NCBI GenBank assembly: GCA_002239005.1
Contig: MPNL01000001.1
Span: 172,205 to 236,204 of the forward strand
Reading direction: 5' to 3'
Source: Truepera sp. bin119
GTDB taxonomy: Bacteria; Deinococcota; Deinococci; Deinococcales; Trueperaceae
Length of the DNA: 64,000 bases
Below are positions 35,520-42,362 of the stretch, in pieces; within the stretch, counting starts at the first letter, position 1, and each line of letters begins with the position of its first letter. The position numbers and the translations under genes are program-made. The notes beneath the pieces are model-generated. The model was given only the letters and a program-made list of their open reading frames with translations. It had not been told where the DNA came from and ran no database searches.

Positions 35520-36305
35520 GTGGCCCTCTTAGAATTCGAGAATGTCACCCTGAATTTCGGCGGCCTCACGGTTATCAACGACCTCTCCTTCAAGGTAGAA
35601 GAACAGGAGATTGTGAGCCTCATCGGGCCCAACGGAGCAGGGAAGTCGACCGTCCTCAACATCCTCACCGGCCTCTACCCGCCCGGTCGGGGAGTCGTCC
35701 GGTTTGACGGGAGGTCGCTTGCGGGACTGCGCCCCCACCAGATCACCGCACTCGGCGTCGCCCGCACATTCCAGACGCTGCGGATCTACCTCAACATGAG
35801 CGTGCTCGAGAATGTGATGACGGGTGCCTTCTGCCACACCCGCTGCGGGCCGCTGGCCACCATCCTGCGGCTGCCGCGCTGGCGCTCGGAGGAGGCCAGG
35901 GTCCGAGCCCTCGCCGAGGAGAACCTGGCGTTCTTCGGGACCCGGCTCCAGGGGTATCGGCACAACCAGCCCGCCTACAGCCTCTCCTACGCCAATCGCC
36001 GCCGTTTAGAGATCGCCCGTGCCATGACCACCGGGGCGAAGTTCCTGATGCTCGATGAGCCCACCGCTGGCATGAACCCCAACGAGTCGGCCGAGTTGAC
36101 CGAGCTCATCGGTCGGTTGCGCGATGAGGGTGGCTACACCACCCTCCTGATCGAGCACGACATGAGTGTGGTCGGAACGATTTCGGACCGGGTGATCGCC
36201 CTCGACCACGGTGAGAAGATCGCCGAGGGGTCATACGATGAAGTGACCTCCGATCCGAAGGTGATCGAGGCCTACCTGGGCCGGAGGGGGAGGTTGAACC
36301 CATGA
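35520..36305 (+). CDS. livG: branched-chain amino-acid-type ABC ATPase, LivG-like
   Basis: The 261-residue ATPase has Walker A GPNGAGKST (about residues 38-46), a LivG-type signature segment SLSYANRRRLEIARAM in place of the usual LSGGQ, and Walker B FLMLDEPTAGMN. It energises the LivHM channel from the cytoplasmic side. It starts at GTG 35520 and overlaps the livF start by ATGA. Confidence 0.95.
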   Translation: MALLEFENVTLNFGGLTVINDLSFKVEEQEIVSLIGPNGAGKSTVLNILTGLYPPGRGVVRFDGRSLAGLRPHQITALGVARTFQTLRIYLNMSVLENVMTGAFCHTRCGPLATILRLPRWRSEEARVRALAEENLAFFGTRLQGYRHNQPAYSLSYANRRRLEIARAMTTGAKFLMLDEPTAGMNPNESAELTELIGRLRDEGGYTTLLIEHDMSVVGTISDRVIALDHGEKIAEGSYDEVTSDPKVIEAYLGRRGRLNP

Positions 36306-37030
36306 CGACCTCCGAACATATCCCCCTGCTCCGGCTCGACCGGGTCAACACCTTCTACGGGCCTATTCACATCCTTCAGGATGTCAGCATCGAGATCTTC
36401 CCCGACGAGCTAGTCTGCCTCCTAGGGGGAAATGCCTCCGGCAAATCGACCACCCTAAAGGCGATCCTCGGCACCGTCCCCGTCAGCAGTGGCACGGTGG
36501 AGTTCTTGGATGAGCCGGTCCAGGACCGACCGACGAGCTACCGGGTCCGCAGCGGCATGGCGGTAGTCCCGGAGAATCGCCGCATCTTCGGAGAGATGAG
36601 CGTGCGCGAGAACCTGCTTATAGGGGCCTACCTTCGCAACGATCCGGAGGGGGTCGCAGAGGACTTAGAGCAGATGCTCGAACTGTTCCCCCGCCTAGCC
36701 GAGCGCTACCAGCAGCAGGGCAGCACCCTGTCGGGGGGTGAGCAGCAGATGTTGGCCATGGCCAGAGCTCTCATGGCCCGACCCACCCTACTCCTCATGG
36801 ACGAGCCCTCAATGGGGCTAGCGCCGGCCCTAGTCGAGCAGAACTTCGAACTCATCCAGCGGGTCAACGCCCAAGGCACCACCATCTTCATGGTCGAGCA
36901 GAACGCCAACATGGCCCTCTCCATCGCCGACCGAGGTTACGTCCTTCAGATGGGCAGGATCGCGCTGGCCGACTCCGCCGACCGGCTACTCGAGAACGAG
37001 CAACTCCGCAAGGCCTACCTAGGTCGCTAG
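36302..37030 (+). CDS. livF: branched-chain amino-acid-type ABC ATPase, LivF-like
   Basis: The 242-residue ATPase has Walker A GGNASGKSTT, signature LSGGEQQMLAMARAL and Walker B LLLMDEPSMGLAP. It is the second ATPase subunit of the importer. It starts at ATG 36302, overlapping the livG stop, and is followed after 9 bp by an aminotransferase gene, which probably belongs to the same transcript. Confidence 0.95.
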   Translation: MTTSEHIPLLRLDRVNTFYGPIHILQDVSIEIFPDELVCLLGGNASGKSTTLKAILGTVPVSSGTVEFLDEPVQDRPTSYRVRSGMAVVPENRRIFGEMSVRENLLIGAYLRNDPEGVAEDLEQMLELFPRLAERYQQQGSTLSGGEQQMLAMARALMARPTLLLMDEPSMGLAPALVEQNFELIQRVNAQGTTIFMVEQNANMALSIADRGYVLQMGRIALADSADRLLENEQLRKAYLGR

Positions 37031-37039
37031 AGGTCCCCG

Positions 37040-38155
37040 ATGCCGCTTCGCGACCACTTTCCCATCTTCGAACATCAGGTGTTCCTCAACAGCTGCTCTA
37101 AAGGGGCCCTTTCGCACGAGGTCGAGCAGGCCTACCGGGACTATCTGACCGACTGGGGAACTCTGGGATCACCTTGGGAACCGTGGGTCGAGAAGCTCGA
37201 GGGGACGCGCGCCGCCTTCGCGGGTCTGATCGGGGCGCGGCCCGCCGAGATCGCTGTGTCCAGCAGTGTCTCAGCGTTGGTCAGCGCCCTTGCGAGCGCC
37301 CTGGATTTCGGGGAGCGCCCCCGGGTAGTGATAAGCGACCTCGAATTCCCCACCGTCGGCCAAGTGTGGCACGCCCAAGAGCGCCGGGGCGCCGAAGTGG
37401 TCCATGTGGCCGCACGGGATGGCCTCTTGCCGCTGGAGCACGTCGAGGCGCTAGTCGACGACCGGACCGCCATCGTCTCGCTCACCCACGTCTCCTACCG
37501 GCACGGCGCCCGTCAGGATGTCGAGGGAGTGGCTGAGATCGCCCATCGCCACGGAGCTCTGATGCTTCTCGACGCCTACCAGTCGCTCGGCACCACCCCT
37601 ATCGACATCGGCGCCTTGGGGGTCGACCTCCTGGTAGGCGGCGCCCTGAAGTACTTACTGGGCTCGTCAGGCCTCGCTTTCCTCTACGTCCGCGCCGGTC
37701 TTGAGAGATTGACCCCCACCTCCACCGGCTGGTTCGCCCAGGAGGATATCTTCGCTATGGAGGGTCACCGTCACCGCCCGGCCCTCACGGCGCGCCGATT
37801 CGAAGCTGGCACCCCACCCGTGCCAAACCTCTACGCCGCCCGGGCAGGCTTGGAGCTGATTGCCTCGCTCGGGACGGAGTCCATCGAGGCGCACGTCCGC
37901 GAACTCACAGGTGCACTCAAGGCGGCGATTACAGAGCGCGGTTTCACCCTGGCCACCCCAGCAGAGCAGCACGGCGCCCTGATCGCCGTAAAGGCGCTCA
38001 ATGTCGAAAAACTCGTCGCCCGGCTGGCCGGGGAGGGCATCGTCGTCTCGAGTCGGGGTGACAACCTGCGCGTCTCCCCACACTTCTACAACGTCTCTAA
38101 AGACATAGAACTCCTAGTCGACGCTCTCTTACGCCATCGGGAACTGCTGCGGTAG
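37040..38155 (+). CDS. class V aminotransferase (PLP enzyme)
   Basis: The 371-residue protein has the class V fold of cysteine desulphurase, kynureninase and serine aminotransferase relatives. The PLP lysine is in LLVGGALKYLLGSSGLAFLY (about residues 202-221), and the Asp that contacts the ring is in ALMLLDAYQSLG. The typical N-terminus is VFLNSCSKGALS. The absence of a cysteine-loop desulphurase motif argues against NifS-type function. Its operon position suggests it acts on the amino compound brought in by the Liv-type importer. Confidence 0.88.
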   Translation: MPLRDHFPIFEHQVFLNSCSKGALSHEVEQAYRDYLTDWGTLGSPWEPWVEKLEGTRAAFAGLIGARPAEIAVSSSVSALVSALASALDFGERPRVVISDLEFPTVGQVWHAQERRGAEVVHVAARDGLLPLEHVEALVDDRTAIVSLTHVSYRHGARQDVEGVAEIAHRHGALMLLDAYQSLGTTPIDIGALGVDLLVGGALKYLLGSSGLAFLYVRAGLERLTPTSTGWFAQEDIFAMEGHRHRPALTARRFEAGTPPVPNLYAARAGLELIASLGTESIEAHVRELTGALKAAITERGFTLATPAEQHGALIAVKALNVEKLVARLAGEGIVVSSRGDNLRVSPHFYNVSKDIELLVDALLRHRELLR

Positions 38156-38219
38156 CTCAAGAGACTAAGGGCTTGAATAGACCTCTTGCAAAAGTAGAGA
38201 TTCAACGCCAAGGTAGGCT

Positions 38220-38627
38220 ATGTCCTATCAGAAGCTCAAAGACTTGTCACCAGAGGCTTTCATCGCTAAGAACGGACTCTTCGGGTCTGTGGCGTCAAAC
38301 CAGAGACTTTCGGGGCTATGCTGGAGCTGCTTAAGGCCCGAGAGGGCCATAAGAGAAGACCTGGACGTCCCAGCAAGCTCAGCCTCGAAGATCAGTTGCT
38401 ACTAACGCTCTCCTACTGGCGAGGAGAACCCTGTTCCACATCGCCACCTCCTATGGTGTCCATGAGAGTACCGCTCAAAGGACATTACCCGTCTTGAAGA
38501 GACTTTGATCGCCTCAGGCCGGTTCAGCCTGCCCAGCAAAGGGGAACCGCTAGCGGCTGATCACCAACTGGTAGTAGCGGTTGTCGCTAGTACCGAGACT
38601 CGGATTGAGCGTCCCAAAAAAAGGGGA
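38220..38627 (+). pseudogene. IS5-family (ISL2/IS1031-like) transposase remnant
   Basis: ATG 38220 opens MSYQKLKDLSPEAF, the typical N-terminus of ISL2/IS1031-group transposases. A mini-hairpin element then breaks the frame. Other frames continue with GAMLELLKAREGHKRRPGRP, KLSLEDQLLLTLSYW and LFHIATSYGVHEST, the expected helix-turn-helix order. The catalytic part stops near 38620, where the end of an IS1-like element begins, so the gene looks truncated by that insertion. Confidence 0.65.
38269..38289 (+). repeat. mini-hairpin element copy in IS5-like transposase
   Basis: The sequence contains GGACTC-TTC-GGGTCT and interrupts the transposase N-terminus between EAF and the next conserved block. 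Confidence 0.65.
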
Positions 38628-38638
38628 TTATATATCGG

Positions 38639-38668
38639 GGTCGTAACGTGAGATCATCTCTGCCCCCC
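38639..38668 (-). repeat. terminal inverted repeat, left end of IS1-like element
   Basis: Read on the minus strand outward, ggggggcagagatgatctca is followed by c-g-t-t-a-c-g-a-c. It matches the plus-strand copy at 40031-40060 with only a few mismatches. It overlaps the 3' end of the transposase frame. Confidence 0.65.
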
Positions 38669-38686
38669 ACTCGGATACGTAGGTGA

Positions 38687-38709
38687 GCGGATCCAGCGAA
38701 TCCGTCCTT
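38687..38709 (-). repeat. mini-hairpin element copy, inserted near transposase C-terminus
   Basis: The minus strand carries AAGGACGGATTCGCTGGATC plus C, with the stem-loop GGATTC-GCT-GGATCC. Removing about 22 bp joins gagttgc to ctcacctacg and restores the C-terminal frame ELLTYVSEW. Confidence 0.7.
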
Positions 38710-38738
38710 GCAACTCCTGAACACTCCAAATATGATCG

Positions 38739-38760
38739 GAAGGACGGATTCGCTGGATCA
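38739..38760 (+). repeat. mini-hairpin element copy, opposite orientation to the preceding copy
   Basis: The plus strand carries aaggacggattcgctggatc. On the transposase strand it adds IQRIRPS-like codons without breaking the frame, between MAAGL and DHIWS. It lies about 30 bp from an oppositely oriented copy. Confidence 0.7.
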
Positions 38761-38925
38761 GTCCTGCAGCCATCGCTGGAGAGCGTCTCTCATATAGCTG
38801 CCGGCCCTTCGGTTGGGGTAGCAGTCGCTTGAGTGATCTACACTCCCGGGCCCAGTTGTAGACCAGCACCCCCCATGCTCCCAGCACCCGCTTGGTCTTG
38901 GCAGTCTTGGCGAAAGCCAGGCTCT

Positions 38926-38967
38926 AAGGCTGGGGTCCCCCCCTGGGGGTACGGATTCGCTGGATCC
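38926..38967 (+). repeat. composite mini-hairpin element (un-nested form)
   Basis: The stretch joins AAGGCTGGGGTCCCC, a C-run/G-run hairpin, and GTACGGATTCGCTGGATCC. It interrupts the transposase between ATSVR and SLAFAKTAKTKR. The same ends flank an extra inserted copy at 24113-24171. Confidence 0.65.
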
Positions 38968-39612
38968 TCACACTTGTCGCATCCATACCCCGTGCCGTAC
39001 CATTGCACCGTTCGATGGTGCTGGTATTCGGTTTCTCGAAGCCTAAGCGAGAGAGTTCCCTGGCTACCCGCTTCGTAGAGAGGATTCTCGATTCTCTCGG
39101 ATCACTTCCATGGGCAACCCGAGCCTTAACTCTGATGAGGCGTTGACCCTGCTTGGTCTTGCGGACCATTACCTGTGCCTGACACCTGCTTAGGCGGTGA
39201 CGAAAGTTGGGGAACCGACCTCGTGATCCCTTCCGAGCAGGCCGGTAGGGGCTACCGAATAGGGGGCGAAACAACTTCTCATAAGCTTGGCTCACCATCG
39301 CTGAACAGGACCACTCCCTGGGGGTAAACGAGAAACGGCGTCCTGCAGGACTTGTTCCATAAGCCTCTCGTTCCTTACTCCCGTGGCAAAGGCTACCACC
39401 AGCCTGGTTGCCGGATCGACCACTTCAGCCTGCCAGAGTTGCTCACGCTTACTGCCAGCGAAGCCCCAGCGTTCATCGGCCTGCAAGCTGGTACTGGCCA
39501 GCTGTTGGACCCGCTGGTCGTGGAAGCAGTTGGCCTGCTGCCCGAGGCGGATTGCCAACCGCCGGATCGCTTCTGGGGTGATGCCTGTGAGCCGACCCGA
39601 AGCGAAAACGGC

Positions 39613-39669
39613 CAAAAACGGACTCTACGGGTCTACGGGCCCAACGAAGCTGTTCTTGTCCGCCCTTGC
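39613..39669. repeat. mini-hairpin cluster at IS1-like transposase mid-region
   Basis: The block holds GGACTC-TAC-GGGTCT on the plus strand. A degenerate unit also found at 23935-23956 follows it, in reverse, ending in gtccgccctt. Confidence 0.6.
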
Positions 39670-39702
39670 TGTACCCCTCACCGAGGTACCTTCGGCGAGC
39701 TG

Positions 39703-39724
39703 CAAGGACGGATTCGCTGGATCA
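39703..39724 (+). repeat. mini-hairpin element copy
   Basis: The plus strand carries aaggacggattcgctggatc, the same as the copies at 38687-38709 (inverted) and 38739-38760. Confidence 0.7.
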
Positions 39725-39766
39725 GCAATAGTGATGGCTTTGCTCTCGCTGATCTTGCTATTCCAC

Positions 39767-39785
39767 ACCCGAAGAGTCCGCCCTT
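39767..39785 (-). repeat. mini-hairpin element copy
   Basis: The minus strand reads AAGGGCGGACTC-TTC-GGGT, a GGACTC-type copy with its outer 3' pair degenerate. Confidence 0.55.
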
Positions 39786-39828
39786 ATGGGGTGTTCTTAC
39801 GTTCGCTGAACTCGCTCTGGCAACTCCG

Positions 39829-39845
39829 GCAGCGAATCCGTCCTT
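39829..39845 (-). repeat. partial mini-hairpin element copy
   Basis: The minus strand reads AAGGACGGATTCGCTGC, so the 3' arm of the stem is missing. Confidence 0.5.
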
Positions 39846-39877
39846 AGTAACGGATCCGGTCTGGTCCGTAGCTCTTG

Positions 39878-39899
39878 CGGGTCCAGCGAACCCGTCCTT
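39878..39899 (-). repeat. mini-hairpin element copy with compensatory change
   Basis: The minus strand reads AAGGACGGGTTCGCTGGACC plus C. The stem-loop GGGTTC-GCT-GGACCC differs from GGATTC-GCT-GGATCC by a paired A-T to G-C change. Confidence 0.7.
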
Positions 39900-40030
39900 C
39901 CCTGAGGTTTCCTTGGCCTGCTTGGCCGTAACTGGGACACTCATGATTGACGCAGGCTAGACTTGCTATTGGAGGTCTGTCTCTATTCCTCACATGGTGC
40001 AGGATGCACCAGGACTGGCCTCCTTCCTTC

Positions 40031-40060
40031 GGGGGGCAGAGATAATCTCACACTACGATC
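40031..40060 (+). repeat. terminal inverted repeat, right end of IS1-like element
   Basis: The plus strand reads ggggggcagagataatctca followed by c-a-c-t-a-c-g-a-t-c. It is the partner of the repeat at 38639-38668 and defines an element of about 1.4 kb. Confidence 0.65.
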
Positions 40061-40131
40061 AAAGGTTCGGCACAAGAGTGTATAGGATCATCCCCCTCTA
40101 GCTGGATCCTGTGTCAAGATGATCCACCAGT

Positions 40132-41340
40132 GTGAATAGAACTGCAATTGCGATCATCACCCTAGGCGCTCTGACCATCTTCCTAGGCATGGGGGTGAGA
40201 CAGGCCAACGGCCTCTTTCTCAGCCCAGTGACATCTGCTCTGGGAATCGGTCGCGAGACCTTCAGTCTGGCGATCGCGCTGCAGAATATGATCTTTGGCC
40301 TCCCCCTGCTGGGCATACTGGCCGACCGCGTCGGGTCTAGGCTCGTGCTGATCGGCGGGGCCCTACTCTACGCAACAGGCCTCTTTCTCTTCGGCATGGT
40401 GACGACCCCATCAGGCCTTTACCTGACCCTGGGCTTGGTGATAGGCCTAGCGCTGAGCGGGGTGGGATATGTGGTGATCCTGGGTGCGGTCGCTCAAGTG
40501 GTCCCGGAGCGGCGCCGCACGACCGTGTTCGGACTGATCACGGCCGCTGGGTCGCTTGGTATGTTCGCGGTCGTGCCTGGAGCGCAGTGGTTGCTCTCCA
40601 GCCTCGGCTGGCAGGGTGCAGCGACCGGACTCGGCGCGGTTTTCGTAATGGTGGCCCTGCTCGCGTTCGGCTTCCCCGGCCGGTCCCCTCGCACCTCCAG
40701 TCCCACTGCACCCGAGCCACTCGGGGAATCGAGTCTCGGGCAAGCGCTTCTCAGGGCGAGCCGACATCGGGGGTACTGGCTCCTCAACATGGGCTTCTTC
40801 GTCTGCGGATTCCATGTCTCCTTCGTAGCCACCCATCTGCCCGCCTTCCTTACCGACAACGGCATGACCGCCGCTCTGGGCGCCACTGCCCTCTCCCTAG
40901 TGGGGCTCTTTAATCTGTTCGGCTCCATGCTGGCAGGCTGGCTCGGCGACCGCTACCGCAAGAAACTTCTCTTAAGCGGGCTCTATCTCTTCCGGGCCGT
41001 GACAATCAGCCTGTTCCTGCTGCTTCCGCTGAGCGTGCCCAGCGCCCTGATCTTCGGGGCGGTGATCGGCTTCCTGTGGCTCGCCACAGTCCCCCTGACT
41101 AGCGGCATGGTGGCGCAGATCTTCGGCTCGCGCTTCCTCTCGACGCTCTATGGCATCGTCTTCCTGAGCCACCAACTAGGCGCCTTCCTCGGGGTATGGC
41201 TCGGAGGGCGCGTATTCGATGCAACGGGCTCTTATACGAGTGTCTGGCTCTTAGCTGTGGCGCTCGGGCTAGCCGCATCCCTGGTGCACCTACCCATTTC
41301 CGACAAGCGCATTCGCCTTATAGAATCCGCCGCAAATTGA
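40132..41340 (+). CDS. major facilitator superfamily transporter
   Basis: The 402-residue protein has 12 predicted helices. MFS loop motifs include LADRVGSRLVLIGG between helices 2 and 3 and the equivalent AGWLGDRYRKKLLLSG in the second half. It starts at GTG 40132. It resembles the bacterial monocarboxylate/oxalate-type branch by its N-terminal RQANGLFLSPVTSALGIGRE, so an organic acid substrate is possible. It stands alone just beyond the insertion-sequence scar. Confidence 0.88.
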   Translation: MNRTAIAIITLGALTIFLGMGVRQANGLFLSPVTSALGIGRETFSLAIALQNMIFGLPLLGILADRVGSRLVLIGGALLYATGLFLFGMVTTPSGLYLTLGLVIGLALSGVGYVVILGAVAQVVPERRRTTVFGLITAAGSLGMFAVVPGAQWLLSSLGWQGAATGLGAVFVMVALLAFGFPGRSPRTSSPTAPEPLGESSLGQALLRASRHRGYWLLNMGFFVCGFHVSFVATHLPAFLTDNGMTAALGATALSLVGLFNLFGSMLAGWLGDRYRKKLLLSGLYLFRAVTISLFLLLPLSVPSALIFGAVIGFLWLATVPLTSGMVAQIFGSRFLSTLYGIVFLSHQLGAFLGVWLGGRVFDATGSYTSVWLLAVALGLAASLVHLPISDKRIRLIESAAN

Positions 41341-41649
41341 GACGGGCACCCGGCCCCTGTCTGCACGCCTTGGTCCTTACAGCTGCAGGTCACGAACTCA
41401 AACGCGCTGTGGTCCTGGCGCTCCCCTTCTGTCTTAAACTCGGTTAGGTACAGAGCGCTGGAGTGTCTCCTCGCCGTGAGACACCGATCCTTTCTGAGGT
41501 GATAAAGCAGGATGGCGTTCTTGAAACTTACGTGACTCCACTAGTCAGGGCTATCCGGCAAGTAGCCGATTTGCGTGCCCAACGGACCCCCTTCACACCG
41601 CAACCCGACGAGATGCGGTCAGCACGAGGTTTCTCTGCGCCATTGCGAC

Positions 41650-42171
41650 TCAGCGCAGGATCGAAAGGTAGGCTTGCCAGGGGCCGACTGCCTCATCGTA
41701 GCCCTTGGCCATGACGCGGACGATCTGGCTGAGGTGTGTGAGGTCGTGGACGGTCCACGTAGCGAGGAGATTGGAAAGCGTCACCACGCCGAATTTGGGA
41801 TGGAGACCGCGGCGCTCGAGGATCTCGGGGGGAACTGCCAACCACGCTAGTTCGTCAATGCTCTCCGCGCGGAGACGGGCAAAGGCATTGAGTAAATCGT
41901 CCAGCGGGGTATCTCGGTAGCGCTCTAGGTGCCCGAAGCGGTCGAACGGAGGGAACCCTTGGTTGGTGCCGTGCTCGAGGAGGGCTCGGACCCGGGGGAG
42001 CCAGTTGGACTCCTCGCAGTGCACCAAGTGGGCGACGACCTCGAGTGGGCTCCAGGTGTCGGGCCCTTCGTTGAGGCAGGTCCAGTCCTTGGGGAGGCCG
42101 CGCAGGAGGGTGCCCGCGACGGCCGGGGTGCGGGCCAGCAGCGCGCGGGAATGATCGAGGTCGAAGGTCAT
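41650..42171 (-). CDS. DinB-like superfamily protein
   Basis: The 173-residue protein fits the DinB four-helix bundle. The first metal-site His is in EVVAHLVHCEESNW (about residues 45-58), and the last two lie in WTVHDLTHLSQIV (about 138-150). DinB-like proteins are numerous in Deinococcota and are often thiol-dependent metalloenzymes, damage-induced or of unknown role. The start ATG 42171 fits the family. No operon partners are evident. Confidence 0.88.
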   Translation of the reverse strand: MTFDLDHSRALLARTPAVAGTLLRGLPKDWTCLNEGPDTWSPLEVVAHLVHCEESNWLPRVRALLEHGTNQGFPPFDRFGHLERYRDTPLDDLLNAFARLRAESIDELAWLAVPPEILERRGLHPKFGVVTLSNLLATWTVHDLTHLSQIVRVMAKGYDEAVGPWQAYLSILR

Positions 42172-42362
42172 GGTTAGAGTGTACCGAAACAGTGGGAGAG
42201 GGACAGATTAAGGACGGAGGATGGTTTGTCTACTTCGCGACCGGCGATAACCCGGAGACTGCCCACCTGTCACGCGCCTTCACGGTGCCCGAGACGGTCC
42301 GCCTCGAGCCGCGCCACGGAAGAGCCGGGGAATCTTCTTAAGTGAAGAAGAGGGGAATCGAT

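Larger units (their letters stand above)
38628..39944 (-). pseudogene. IS1-like transposase pseudogene with many mini-hairpin insertions
   Basis: Read on the minus strand from ATG 39944, conserved pieces appear in order but in shifting frames: ITPEAIRRLAIRLGQQANCF; LQADERWGFAGSKREQLWQA; SYEKLFRPLFG; IERCNGTARGMDATSVR; SLAFAKTAKTKRVLGAWG; VYNWARECRSLK; RSPAMAAGL; DHIWSVQEL; and VSEWGAEMISRYDPDI before TAA at 38630-38628. This resembles IS1-type DDE transposases. At least eight short hairpin elements interrupt it, some without a frameshift. It is inactive. The family name is from remembered motifs. Confidence 0.65.

Noticed and set aside
41341..41649. Short plus-strand frames between the MFS and DinB-like genes
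   Set aside because: They lack a plausible start and any domain; I see no gene in this stretch.
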